NCBI GenBank assembly: GCA_964057225.1
Contig: OZ059900.1
Coordinates: 19,421,638 to 19,485,637 of the forward strand
Length of the DNA: 64,000 bases
DNA from: Auanema rhodensis
Taxonomy: Eukaryota; Nematoda; Chromadorea; Rhabditida; Rhabditidae
Direction: 5' to 3'
Part shown: in pieces, positions 24,718-38,054 of the stretch
Layout: each line of letters starts with the position of its first letter
Numbering within the stretch: the stretch's first letter is position 1
Made by a program: the position numbers and the translations under genes
Notes under the pieces: model-generated
The model's input: only the letters and a program-made list of their open reading frames with translations
Told to the model about the DNA's origin: nothing
Databases searched by the model: none

Positions 24718-27110
24718 TTTCCTTAATTTTCTAACCCCTGTTTTTTGTCGTGAAAGTGGAACTAGACGTTGTAGGAACAATTTTGAGCTAGGTTTCATTG
24801 ACATTGCATGAGTTTGAACACATGAAATCGTAAGTCAAAACCTTGTTTACAGCGAAATTTCCAAAAACTGGTTTTCCAGCATAATAAAATATTTCTCATG
24901 GGAAATACTGTGTTTTTGTATTTTTATAGTGTTCAGCATGTAAAATGTTTCATTTTAGTATGTAACACGCTGAAATTCGTTGCATTTGACGACTCATATG
25001 AACAAAAATCGATTTAATCAATATTAGCCATAAGAGGCGTGCCCTCAGAATATGCTAATTTCCTTAATTTTCTAACCCCTGTTTTTTTGTCGTGAAAGTG
25101 GAACTAGACGTTGTAGGAACAATTTTGAGCTAGGTTTCATTGACATTGCATGAGTTTGAACACATGAAATCGTAAGTCAAAAACTTGTTTACAGCGAAAT
25201 TTCCAAAAACTGGTTTTCCAGCATAATAAAATATTTCTCATGGGAAATACTGTGTTTTTGTATTTTTCTAGTGTTCAGCATGTGAAATGCTTCATTTTAG
25301 TATGTAACACGCTGAAATTCGTTGCATTTGACGACTCATATGAACAAAAATCGATTTAATCAATATTAGCCATAAGGGGCGTGCCCTCAGAATATGCTAA
25401 TTTCCTAAATTTTCTAACCCCTGTTTTTTTGTCGTGAAAGTGGAACTAGACGTTGTACGAACAATTTTGAGCTAGGTTTCATTGACATTGCATGAGTTTG
25501 AACACATGAAATCGTAAGTCAAAACCTTGTTTACAGCGAAATTTCCAAAACCTGGTTTTCCAGCATAATAAAATATTTCTCATGGGAAATACTGTGTTTT
25601 TGTATTTTTCTAGTGTTCAGCATGTAAAATGCTTCATTTTAGTATGTAACACGCTGAAATTCGTTGCATTTGACGACTCATATGAACAAAAATCGATTTA
25701 ATCAATATTAGCCATAAGGGGCGTGCCCTCAGAATATGCTAATTTCCTTAATTTTCTAACCCCTGTTTTTTTTGTCGTGAAAGTGGAACTAGACGTTGTA
25801 GGAACAATTTTGAGCTAGGTTTCATTGACATTGCATGAGTTTGAACACATGAAATCGTAAGTCAAAACCTTGTTTACAGCGAAATTTCCAAAAACTGGTT
25901 TTCCAGCATAATAAAATATTTCTCATGGGAAATACTGTGTTTTTGTATTTTTATAGTGTTCAGCATGTAAAATGCTTCATTTTAGTATGTAACACGCTGA
26001 AATTCGTTGCATTTGACGACTCATATGAACAAAAATCGATTTAATCAATATTAGCCATAAGAGGCGTGCCCTCAGAATATGCTAATTTCCTTAATTTTCT
26101 AACCCCTGTTTTTTGTCGTGAAAGTGGAACTAGACGTTGTAGGAACAATTTTGAGCTAGGTTTCATTGACATTGCATGAGTTTGAACACATGAAATCGTA
26201 AGTCAAAACCTTGTTTACAGCGAAATTTCCAAAAACTGGTTTTCCAGCATAATAAAATATTTCTCATGGGAAATACTGTGTTTTTGTATTTTTATAGTGT
26301 TCAGCATGTAAAATGCTTCATTTTAGTATGTAACACGCTGAAATTCGTTGCATTTGACGACTCATATGAACAAAAATCGATTTAATCAATATTAGCCATA
26401 AGAGGCGTGCCCTCAGAATATGCTAATTTCCTTAATTTTCTAACCCCTGTTTTTTTGTCGTGAAAGTGGAACTAGACGTTGTAGGAACAATTTTGAGCTA
26501 GGTTTCATTGACATTGCATGAGTTTGAACACATGAAATCGTAAGTCAAAAACTTGTTTACAGCGAAATTTCCAAAAACTGGTTTTCCAGCATAATAAAAT
26601 ATTTCTCATGGGAAATACTGTGTTTTTGTATTTTTCTAGTGTTCAGCATGTGAAATGCTTCATTTTAGTATGTAACACGCTGAAATTCGTTGCATTTGAC
26701 GACTCATACGAACAAAAATCGATTTAATCAATATTAGCCATAAGGGGCGTGCCCTCAGAATATGCTAATTTCCTAAATTTTCTAACCCCTGTTTTTTTGT
26801 CGTGAAAGTGGAACTAGACGTTGTACGAACAATTTTGAGCTAGGTTTCATTGACATTGCATGAGTTTGAACACATGAAATCGTAAGTCAAAACCTTGTTT
26901 ACAGCGAAATTTCCAAAACCTGGTTTTCCAGCATAATAAAATATTTCTCATGGGAAATACTGTGTTTTTGTATTTTTCTAGTGTTCAGCATGTAAAATGC
27001 TTCATTTTAGTATGTAACACGCTGAAATTCGTTGCATTTGACGACTCATATGAACAAAAATCGATTTAATCAATATTAGCCATAAGGGGCGTGCCCTCAG
27101 AATATGCTAA

Positions 27111-28136
27111 TTTCCTTAATTTTCTAACCCCTGTTTTTTTGTCGTGAAAGTGGAACTAGACGTTGTACGAACAATTTTGAGCTAGGTTTCATTGACATTG
27201 CATGAGTTTGAACACATGAAATCGTAAGTCAAAACCTTGTTTACAGCGAAAATTCCAAAAACTGGTTTTCCAGCATAATAAAATATTTCTCATGGGAAAT
27301 ACTGTGTTTTTGTATTTTTCTAGTGTTCAGCATGTAAAATGCTTCATTTTAGTATGTAACACGCTGAAATTCGTTGCATTTGACGACTCATATGAACAAA
27401 AATCGATTTAATCAATATTAGCCATAAGGGGCGTGCCCTCAGAATATGCTAATTTCCTTAATTTTCTAACCCCTGTTTTTTTGTCGTGAAAGTGGAACTA
27501 GACGTTGTACGAACAATTTTGAGCTAGGTTTCATTGACATTGCATGAGTTTGAACACATGAAATCGTAAGTCAAAACCTTGTTTACAGCGAAAATTCCAA
27601 AAACTGGTTTTCCAGCATAATAAAATATTTCTCATGGGAAATACTGTGTTTTTGTATTTTTCTAGTGTTCAGCATGTAAAATACTTCATTTTAGTATGTA
27701 ACACGCTGAAATTCGTTGCATTTGACGACTCATATGAACAAAAATCGATTTAATCAATATTAGCCATAAGGGGCGTGCCCTCAGAATATGCTAATTTCCT
27801 AAATTTTCTAACCCCTGTTTTTTTGTCGTGAAAGTGGAACCAGACGTTGTACGAACAATTTTGAGCTAGGTTTCATTGACATTGCATGAGTTTGAACACA
27901 TGAAATCGTATGTCAAAACCTTGTTTACAGCGAAATTTCCAAAAACTGGTTTTCCAGCATAATAAAATATTTCTCATGGGAAATACTGTGTTTTTGTATT
28001 TTTCTAGTGTTCAGCATGTAAAATGCTTCATTTTAGTATGTAACACGCTGAAATTCGTTGCATTTGACGACTCATATGAACAAAAATCGATTTAATCAAT
28101 ATTAGCCATAAGGGGCGTGCCCTCAGAATATGCTAA
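27111..28136. repeat. Three linker monomers between the 4-mer and 6-mer domains
   Basis: Monomers at 27111 and 27453 carry TACGAAC and GCGAAAATTCC. The one at 27795 carries CCTAAATT, GGAACCAGAC and CGTATGTC, the same markers as the first monomer of the following 6-mer. It is therefore either an extra copy of that type or the remnant of an earlier unit. Confidence 0.8.
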
Positions 28137-31100
28137 TTTCCTAAATTTTCTAACCCCTGTTTTTTTGTCGTGAAAGTGGAACCAGACGTTGTACGAACAA
28201 TTTTGAGCTAGGTTTCATTGACATTGCATGAGTTTGAACACATGAAATCGTATGTCAAAACCTTGTTTACAGCGAAATTTCCAAAAACTGGTTTTCCAGC
28301 ATAATAAAATATTTCTCATGGGAAATACTGTGTTTTTGTATTTTTCTAGTGTTCAGCATGTAAAATGCTTCATTTAAGTATGTAACACGCTGAAATTCGT
28401 TGCATTTGACGACTCATATGAACAAAAATCGATTTAATCAATATTAGCCATAAGGGGCGTGCCCTCAGAATATGCTAATTTCCTTAATTTTCTAACCCCT
28501 GTTTTTTTGTCGTGAAAGTGGAACTAGACGTTGTACGAACAATTTTGAGCTAGGTTTCATTGACATTGCATGAGTTTGAACACATGAAATCGTAAGTCAA
28601 AACCTTGTTTACAGCGAAAATTCCAAAAACTGGTTTTCCAGCATAATAAAATATTTCTCATGGGAAATACTGTGTTTTTGTATTTTTCTAGTGTTCAGCA
28701 TGTAAAATGCTTCATTTCAGTATGTAACACGCTGAAATTCGTTGCATTTGACTACTCATATGAACAAAAATCGATTTAATCAATATTAGCCATAAGGGGC
28801 GTGCCCTCAGAATATGCTAATTTCCTTAATTTTCTAACCCCTGTTTTTTTGTCGTGAAAGTGGAACTAGACGTTGTACAAACAATTTTGAGCTAGGTTTC
28901 ATTGACATTGCATGAGTTTGAACACATGAAATCGTAAGTCAAAACCTTGTTTACAGCGAAATTTCCAAAAACTGGTTTTCCAGCATAATAAAATATTTCT
29001 CATGAGAAATACTGTGTTTTTGTATTTTTCTAGTGTTCAGCATGTAAAATGCTTCATTTTAGTATGTAACACGATGAAATTCGTTGCATTTGACGACTCA
29101 TATGAACAAAAATCGATTTAATCAATATTAGCCATAAGGGGCGTGCCCTCAGAATATGCTGATTTCATTAATTTTCTAACCCCCGTTTTTTTGTCGTGAA
29201 AGTGGAACTAGACGTTGAAGGAACAATTTTGAGCTAGGTTTCATTGACATTGCATGAGTTTGAACACATGAAATCGTAAGTCAAAACCTTGTTTACAGCG
29301 AAATTTCCAAAAACTGGTTTTCCAGCATAATAAAATATTTCTCATGGGAAATACTGTGTTTTTGTATTTTTCTACTGTTCAGCATGTAAAATGTTTCATT
29401 TTAGTATTTAACACGCTGAAATTCGTTGCATTTGACGACTCATATGAACAAAAATCGATTTAATCAATATTAGCCATAAGGGGCGTGCCCTCAGAATATG
29501 CTAATTTCCTTAATTTTCTAACCCCTGTTTTTTTGTCGTGAAAGTGGAAACAGACGTTGTACAAACAATTTTGAGCTAGGTTTCATTGACATTGCATGAG
29601 TTTGAACACATGAAATCGTAAGTCAAAACCTTGTTTACAGCGAAATTTCCAAAAACTGGTTTTCCAGCATAATAAAATATTTCTCATGAGAAATACTGTG
29701 TTTTTGTATTTTTCTAGTGTTCAGCATGTAAAATGCTTCATTTTAGTATGTAACACGATGAAATTCGTTGCATTTGACGACTCATATGAACAAAAATCGA
29801 TTTAATCAATATTAGCCATAAGGGGCGTGCCCTCAGAATATGCTAATTTCATTAATTTTCTAACCCCTGTTTTTTTGTCGTGAAAGTGGAACTAGACGTT
29901 GTAGGAACAATTTTGAGCTAGGTTTCATTGACATTGCATGAGTTTGAACACATGAAAGCGTAAGTCAAAACCTTGTTTACAGCGAAATTTCCAAAAACTG
30001 GTTTTCCAGCATAATAAAATATTTCTCATGGGAAATACTGTGTTTTTGTATTTTTCTAGTGTTCAGCATGTAAAATGCTTCATTTTAGTATGTAACACGC
30101 TGAAATTCGTTGCATTTGACGACTCATATGAACAAAAATCGATTTAATCAATATTAGCCATAAGGGGCGTGCCCTCAGAATATGCTAATTTCCTAAATTT
30201 TCTAACCCCTGTTTTTTTGTCGTGAAAGTGGAACCAGACGTTGTACGAACAATTTTGAGCTAGGTTTCATTGACATTGCATGAGTTTGAACACATGAAAT
30301 CGTATGTCAAAACCTTGTTTACAGCGAAATTTCCAAAAACTGGTTTTCCAGCATAATAAAATATTTCTCATGGGAAATACTGTGTTTTTGTATTTTTCTA
30401 GTGTTCAGCATGTAAAATGCTTCATTTTAGTATGTAACACGCTGAAATTCGTTGCATTTGACGACTCATATGAACAAAAATCGATTTAATCAATATTAGC
30501 CATAAGGGGCGTGCCCTCAGAATATGCTAATTTCCTTAATTTTCTAACCCCTGTTTTTTTGTCGTGAAAGTGGAACTAGACGTTGTACGAACAATTTTGA
30601 GCTAGGTTTCATTGACATTGCATGAGTTTGAACACATGAAATCGTAAGTCAAAACCTTGTTTACAGCGAAAATTCCAAAAACTGGTTTTCCAGCATAATA
30701 AAATATTTCTCATGGGAAATACTGTGTTTTTGTATTTTTCTAGTGTTCAGCATGTAAAATGCTTCATTTCAGTATGTAACACGCTGAAATTCGTTGCATT
30801 TGACTACTCATATGAACAAAAATCGATTTAATCAATATTAGCCATAAGGGGCGTGCCCTCAGAATATGCTAATTTCCTTAATTTTCTAACCCCTGTTTTT
30901 TTGTCGTGAAAGTGGAACTAGACGTTGTACAAACAATTTTGAGCTAGGTTTCATTGACATTGCATGAGTTTGAACACATGAAATCGTAAGTCAAAACCTT
31001 GTTTACAGCGAAATTTCCAAAAACTGGTTTTCCAGCATAATAAAATATTTCTCATGAGAAATACTGTGTTTTTGTATTTTTCTAGTGTTCAGCATGTAAA

Positions 31101-32240
31101 ATGCTTCATTTTAGTATGTAACACGATGAAATTCGTTGCATTTGACGACTCATATGAACAAAAATCGATTTAATCAATATTAGCCAAAAGGGGCGTGCCC
31201 TCAGAATATGCTGATTTCATTAATTTTCTAACCCCCGTTTTTTTGTCGTGAAAGTGGAACTAGACGTTGAAGGAACAATTTTGAGCTAGGTTTCATTGAC
31301 ATTGCATGAGTTTGAACACATGAAATCGTAAGTCAAAACCTTGTTTACAGCGAAATTTCCAAAAACTGGTTTTCCAGCATAATAAAATATTTCTCATGGG
31401 AAATACTGTGTTTTTGTATTTTTCTACTGTTCAGCATGTAAAATGTTTCATTTTAGTATTTAACACGCTGAAATTCGTTGCATTTGACGACTCATATGAA
31501 CAAAAATCGATTTAATCAATATTAGCCATAAGGGGCGTGCCCTCAGAATATGCTAATTTCCTTAATTTTCTAACCCCTGTTTTTTTGTCGTGAAAGTGGA
31601 AACAGACGTTGTACAAACAATTTTGAGCTAGGTTTCATTGACATTGCATGAGTTTGAACACATGAAATCGTAAGTCAAAACCTTGTTTACAGCGAAATTT
31701 CCAAAAACTGGTTTTCCAGCATAATAAAATATTTCTCATGAGAAATACTGTGTTTTTGTATTTTTCTAGTGTTCAGCATGTAAAATGCTTCATTTTAGTA
31801 TGTAACACGATGAAATTCGTTGCATTTGACGACTCATATGAACAAAAATCGATTTAATCAATATTAGCCATAAGGGGCGTGCCCTCAGAATATGCTAATT
31901 TCATTAATTTTCTAACCCCTGTTTTTTTGTCGTGAAAGTGGAACTAGACGTTGTAGGAACAATTTTGAGCTAGGTTTCATTGACATTGCATGAGTTTGAA
32001 CACATGAAAGCGTAAGTCAAAACCTTGTTTACAGCGAAATTTCCAAAAACTGGTTTTCCAGCATAATAAAATATTTCTCATGGGAAATACTGTGTTTTTG
32101 TATTTTTCTAGTGTTCAGCATGTAAAATGCTTCATTTTAGTATGTAACACGCTGAAATTCGTTGCATTTGACGACTCATATGAACAAAAATCGATTTAAT
32201 CAATATTAGCCATAAGGGGCGTGCCCTCAGAATATGCTAA
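28137..32240. repeat. 6-monomer higher-order repeat, two copies of 2052 bp
   Basis: Copies are 28137-30188 and 30189-32240. Types in order: CCTAAATT with ACCAGAC and CGTATGTC; GAAAATTCC with CATTTCAG and GACTAC; TACAAAC with CATGAGAAAT and ACGATG; GCTGATTTCATTAA with ACCCCCG, GTTGAAGG and TCTACTGTTC; AAACAGAC with TACAAAC and CATGAGAAAT; TTCATTAA with GAAAGCG. The copies are nearly identical. Differences I saw are CATTTAAG (28371) versus CATTTTAG in the first monomer and GCCAAAAGG near 31190 in the second copy. This is a recent duplication. Confidence 0.93.
28994..29011. repeat. Perfect 18-bp palindrome in CATGAG-class monomers
   Basis: TATTTCTCATGAGAAATA equals its own reverse complement. 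It lies at consensus 174-191. Most monomers read CATGGG here and have one mismatched pair; the CATGAG class has the A that completes the symmetry. I count about 25 such monomers. Their starts are 17871, 28821, 29505, 30873, 31557, 32241, 33609, 34977, 36687, 42159, 44895, 45237, 49341, 52077, 53445, 53787, 55497, 55839, 57891, 58575, 59943, 60627, 61995, 62337 and 63021. The class is almost absent before 28.8 kb. A role in cruciform formation or protein binding is only inferred. Confidence 0.9.
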
Positions 32241-35200
32241 TTTCCTTAATTTTCTAACCCCTGTTTTTTTGTCGTGAAAGTGGAAACAGACGTTGTAGGA
32301 ACAATTTTGAGCTAGGTTTCATTGACATTGCATGAGTTTGAACACATGAAATCGTAAGTCAAAACCTTGTTTACAGCGAAATTTCCAAAAACTGGTTTTC
32401 CAGCATAATAAAATATTTCTCATGAGAAATACTGTGTTTTTGTATTTTTCTAGTGTTCAGCATGTAAAATGCTTCATTTTAGTATGTAACACGATGAAAT
32501 TCGTTGCATTTGACGACTCATATGAACAAAAATCGATTTAATCAATATTAGCCATAAGGGGCGTGCCCTCAGAATATGCTAATTTCCTAAATTTTCTAAC
32601 CCCTGTTTTTTTGTCGGGAAAGTGGGACTAGACGTTGTACGAACAATTTTGAGCTAGGTTTCATTGACATTGCATGAGTTTGAACACATGAAATCGTAAG
32701 TCAAAACCTTGTTTACAGCGAAATTTCCAAAAACTGGTTTTCCAGCATAATAAAATATTTCTCATGGGAAATACTGTGTTTTTGTATTTTTCTAGTGTTC
32801 AGCATGTAAAATGCTTCATTTTAGTATGTAACACGCTGAAATTCGTTGCATTTGACGACTCATATGAACAAAAATCGATTTAATCAATATTAGCCATAAG
32901 GGGCGTGCCCTCAGAATATGCTAATTTCCTTAATTTTCTAACCCCTGTTTTTTTGTCGTGAAAGTGGGACTAGACGTTGTACGAACAATTTTGAGCTAGG
33001 TTTCATTGACATTGCATGAGTTTGAACACATGAAATCGTAAGTCAAAACCTTGTTTACAGCGAAATTTCCAAAAACTGGTTTTCCAGCATAATAAAATAT
33101 TTCTCATGGGAAATACTGTGTTTTTGTATTTTTCTAGTGTTCAGCATGTAAAATGCTTCATTTTAGTATGTAACACGCTGAAATTCGTTGCATTTGACGA
33201 CTCATATGAACAAAAATCGATTTAATCAATATTAGCCATAAGGGGCGTGCCCTCAGAATATGCTAATTCCCTTAATTTTCTAACCCCTGTTTTTTTGTCG
33301 TGAAAGTGGAACTAGACGTTGTACAAACAATTTTGAGCTAGGTTTCATTGACATTGCATGAGTTTGAACACATGAAATCGTAAGTCAAAACCTTGTTTAC
33401 AGCGAAATTTCCAAAAACTGGTTTTCCAGCATAATAAAATATTTCTCATGGGAAATACTGTGTTTTTGTATTTTTCTAGTGTTCAGCATGTAAAATGCTT
33501 CATTTTAGTATGTAACACGCTGAAATTCGTTGCATTTGACTACTCATATGAACAAAAATCGATTTAATCAATATTAGCCATAAGGGGCGTGCCCTCAGAA
33601 TATGCTGATTTCCTTAATTTTCTAACCCCTGTTTTTTTGTCGTGAAAGTGGAACTAGACGTTGTACAAACAATTTTGAGCTAGGTTTCATTGACATTGCA
33701 TGAGTTTGAACACATGAAATCGTAAGTCAAAACCTTGTTTACAGCGAAATTTCCAAAAACTGGTTTTCCAGCATAATAAAATATTTCTCATGAGAAATAC
33801 TGTGTTTTTGTATTTTTCTAGTGTTCAGCATGTAAAATGCTTCATTTTAGTATGTAACACGATGAAATTCGTTGCATTTGACGACTCATATGAACAAAAA
33901 TCGATTTAATCAATATTAGCCATAAGGGGCGTGCCCTCAGAATATGCTAATTTCATTAATTTTCTAACCCCTGTTTTTTTGTCGTGAAAGTGGAACTAGA
34001 CGTTGTAGGAACAATTTTGAGCTAGGTTTCATTGACATTGCATGAGTTTGAACACATGAAATCGTAAGTCAAAACCTTGTTTACAGCGAAATTTCCAAAA
34101 ACTGGTTTTCCAGCATAATAAAATATTTCTCATGGGAAATACTGTGTTTTTGTATTTTTCTAGTGTTCAGCATGTAAAATGCTTCATTTTAGTATGTAAC
34201 ACGCTGAAATTCGTTGCATTTGACGACTCATATGAACAAAAATCGATTTAATCAATATTAGCCATAAGGGGCGTGCCCTCAGAATATGCTAATTTCCTTA
34301 ATTTTCTAACCCCTGTTTTTTTGTCGTGAAAGTGGAACTAGACGTTGTACAAACAATTTTGAGCTAGGTTTCATTGACATTGCATGAGTTTGAACACATG
34401 AAATCGTAAGTCAAAACCTTGTTTACAGCGAAATTTCTAAAAACTGGTTTTCCAGCATAATAAAATATTTCTCATGGGAAATACTGTGTTTTTGTATTTT
34501 TCTAGTGTTCAGCATGTAAAATGCTTCATTTTAGTATGTAACACGCTGAAATTCGTTGCATTTGACGACTCATATGAACAAAAATCGATTTAATCAATAT
34601 TAGCCATAAGGGGCGTGCCCTCAGAATATGCTAATTTCCTTAATTTTCTAACCCCTGTTTTTTTGTCGGGAAAGTGGGACTAGACGTTGTACGAACAATT
34701 TTGAGCTAGGTTTCATTGACATTGCATGAGTTTGAACACATGAAATCGTAAGTCAAAACCTTGTTTACAGCGAAATTTCCAAAAACTGGTTTTCCAGCAT
34801 AATAAAATATTTCTCATGGGAAATACTGTGTTTTTGTATTTTTCTAGTGTTCAGCATGTAAAATGCTTCATTTTAGTATGTAACACGCTGAAATTCGTTG
34901 CATTTGACGACTCATATGAACAAAAATCGATTTAATCAATATTAGCCATAAGGGGCGTGCCCTCAGAATATGCTAATTTCCTTAATTTTCTAACCCCTGT
35001 TTTTTTGTCGTGAAAGTGGAAACAGACGTTGTAGGAACAATTTTGAGCTAGGTTTCATTGACATTGCATGAGTTTGAACACATGAAATCGTAAGTCAAAA
35101 CCTTGTTTACAGCGAAATTTCCAAAAACTGGTTTTCCAGCATAATAAAATATTTCTCATGAGAAATACTGTGTTTTTGTATTTTTCTAGTGTTCAGCATG

Positions 35201-37712
35201 TAAAATGCTTCATTTTAGTATGTAACACGATGAAATTCGTTGCATTTGACGACTCATATGAACAAAAATCGATTTAATCAATATTAGCCATAAGGGGCGT
35301 GCCCTCAGAATATGCTAATTTCCTAAATTTTCTAACCCCTGTTTTTTTGTCGGGAAAGTGGGACTAGACGTTGTACGAACAATTTTGAGCTAGGTTTCAT
35401 TGACATTGCATGAGTTTGAACACATGAAATCGTAAGTCAAAACCTTGTTTACAGCGAAATTTCCAAAAACTGGTTTTCCAGCATAATAAAATATTTCTCA
35501 TGGGAAATACTGTGTTTTTGTATTTTTCTAGTGTTCAGCATGTAAAATGCTTCATTTTAGTATGTAACACGCTGAAATTCGTTGCATTTGACGACTCATA
35601 TGAACAAAAATCGATTTAATCAATATTAGCCATAAGGGGCGTGCCCTCAGAATATGCTAATTTCCTTAATTTTCTAACCCCTGTTTTTTTGTCGTGAAAG
35701 TGGGACTAGACGTTGTACGAACAATTTTGAGCTAGGTTTCATTGACATTGCATGAGTTTGAACACATGAAATCGTAAGTCAAAACCTTGTTTACAGCGAA
35801 ATTTCCAAAAACTGGTTTTCCAGCATAATAAAATATTTCTCATGGGAAATACTGTGTTTTTGTATTTTTCTAGTGTTCAGCATGTAAAATGCTTCATTTT
35901 AGTATGTAACACGCTGAAATTCGTTGCATTTGACGACTCATATGAACAAAAATCGATTTAATCAATATTAGCCATAAGGGGCGTGCCCTCAGAATATGCT
36001 AATTCCCTTAATTTTCTAACCCCTGTTTTTTTGTCGTGAAAGTGGAACTAGACGTTGTACAAACAATTTTGAGCTAGGTTTCATTGACATTGCATGAGTT
36101 TGAACACATGAAATCGTAAGTCAAAACCTTGTTTACAGCGAAATTTCCAAAAACTGGTTTTCCAGCATAATAAAATATTTCTCATGGGAAATACTGTGTT
36201 TTTGTATTTTTCTAGTGTTCAGCATGTAAAATGCTTCATTTAAGTATGTAACACGCTGAAATTCGTTGCATTTGACGACTCATATGAACAAAAATCGATT
36301 TAATCAATATTAGCCATAAGGGGCGTGCCCTTAGAATATGCTAATTTCCTTAATTTTCTAACCCCGGTTTTTTTGTCGTGAAAGTGGAATTAGACGTTGT
36401 AGGAACAATTTTGAGCTAGGTTTCATTGACATTGCATGAGTTTGAACACATGAAATCGTAAGTCAAAACCTTGTTTACAGCGAAATTTCCAAAAACTGGT
36501 TTTCCAGCATAATAAAATATTTCTCATGGGAAATACTGTGTTTTTGTATTTTTCTAGTGTTCAGCATGTAAAATGCTTCATTTTAGTATGTAACACGCTG
36601 AAATTCGTTGCATTTGACTACTCATATGAACAAAAATCGATTTAATCAATATTAGCCATAAGGGGCGTGCCCTCAGAATATGCTGATTTCCTTAATTTTC
36701 TAACCCCTGTTTTTTTGTCGTGAAAGTGGAACTAGACGTTGTACAAACAATTTTGAGCTAGGTTTCATTGACATTGCATGAGTTTGAACACATGAAATCG
36801 TAAGTCAAAACCTTGTTTACAGCGAAATTTCCAAAAACTGGTTTTCCAGCATAATAAAATATTTCTCATGAGAAATACTGTGTTTTTGTATTTTTCTAGT
36901 GTTCAGCATGTAAAATGCTTCATTTTAGTATGTAACACGATGAAATTCGTTGCATTTGACGACTCATATGAACAAAAATCGATTTAATCAATATTAGCCA
37001 TAAGGGGCGTGCCCTCAGAATATGCTAATTTCATTAATTTTCTAACCCCTGTTTTTTTGTCGTGAAAGTGGAACTAGACGTTGTAGGAACAATTTTGAGC
37101 TAGGTTTCATTGACATTGCATGAGTTTGAACACATGAAATCGTAAGTCAAAACCTTGTTTACAGCGAAATTTCCAAAAACTGGTTTTCCAGCATAATAAA
37201 ATATTTCTCATGGGAAATACTGTGTTTTTGTATTTTTCTAGTGTTCAGCATGTAAAATGCTTCATTTTAGTATGTAACACGCTGAAATTCGTTGCATTTG
37301 ACGACTCATATGAACAAAAATCGATTTAATCAATATTAGCCATAAGGGGCGTGCCCTCAGAATATGCTAATTTCCTTAATTTTCTAACCCCTGTTTTTTT
37401 GTCGTGAAAGTGGAACTAGACGTTGTACAAACAATTTTGAGCTAGGTTTCATTGACATTGCATGAGTTTGAACACATGAAATCGTAAGTCAAAACCTTGT
37501 TTACAGCGAAATTTCTAAAAACTGGTTTTCCAGCATAATAAAATATTTCTCATGGGAAATACTGTGTTTTTGTATTTTTCTAGTGTTCAGCATGTAAAAT
37601 GCTTCATTTTAGTATGTAACACGCTGAAATTCGTTGCATTTGACGACTCATATGAACAAAAATCGATTTAATCAATATTAGCCATAAGGGGCGTGCCCTC
37701 AGAATATGCTAA
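32241..37712. repeat. 8-monomer higher-order repeat (2736 bp), two rearranged copies
   Basis: Copy 1 is 32241-34976 and copy 2 is 34977-37712. Both open with an AAACAGAC/CATGAGAAAT monomer, then CCTAAATT with GTCGGGAAAGTGGGAC, then GTGGGAC, then AATTCCC with TACAAAC. Both later contain GCTGATTTCC, TTCATTAA and AATTTCTAAAA monomers in that order. Copy 2 has an extra ACCCCGG/GACTAC monomer at 36345, and copy 1 ends with an additional GTCGGGAAAGTGGGAC monomer (34635) instead. The copies therefore differ by one gained or lost monomer at each of two places while keeping the same total length. Confidence 0.88.
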
Positions 37713-38054
37713 TTTCCTTAATTTTCTAACCCCTGTTTTTTTGTCGTGAAAGTGGAACTAGACGTTGTAGGAACAATTTTGAGCTAGGTTTCATTGACAT
37801 TGCATGAGTTTGAACACATGAAATCGTAAGTCAAAACCTTGTTTACAGCGAAATTTCCAAAAACTGGTTTTCCAGCATAATAAAATATTTCTCATGGGAA
37901 ATACTGTGTTTTTGTATTTTTCTAGTGTTCAGCATGTGAAATGCTTCATTTTAGTATGTAACACGCTGAAATTCGTTGCATTTGACGACTCATATGAACA
38001 AAAATCGATTTAATCAATATTAGCCATAAGGGGCGTGCCCTCAGAATATGCTAA
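37713..38054. repeat. GTGAAATGC-type linker monomer
   Basis: A monomer with AACTAG, TAGGAAC and GTGAAATGC between the 8-mer and 6-mer domains. The same type is one of the commonest from here to the end of the window (39765, 42843, 46263, 50367, 52761, 54129 and others). Confidence 0.8.

Larger units (their letters stand above)
21634..27110. repeat. 4-monomer higher-order repeat, four tandem copies
   Basis: Copies span 21634-23001, 23002-24375, 24376-25742 and 25743-27110 (1368, 1374, 1367 and 1368 bp). The type order is: long T-tract with TATAG and AAGAGGCG; 6-T tract with TATAG and AAGAGGCG; AAAAACTTG with GTGAAATGC; CCTAAATT with TACGAAC and AAAACCTGG. The AAAACCTGG marker falls at 22810, 24184, 25551 and 26919, and AAAAACTTG at the same spacing. 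Copy 2 has a 14-T tract in its first monomer. Copy 3 has its first monomer replaced by a type from the upstream 10-mer. Copy 4 has a private CATACG, which removes the otherwise conserved CATATG near 26706. Confidence 0.93.

Noticed and set aside
27910-28095. 61-codon open reading frame within one satellite monomer
   Set aside because: The start codon exists only because of an AAGTC-to-ATGTC variant in this monomer type. The frame is made of satellite sequence and recurs only where that variant does. A third copy of the same variant (ATG at 28252) is stopped in frame at 28375-28377 by CATTTAAG. There is no sign of conservation as protein.
30304-30489. Second identical 61-codon open reading frame
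   Set aside because: It is the HOR duplicate of the frame at 27910, seven monomers downstream. Identity of the two peptides reflects recent DNA duplication, not selection on a protein.
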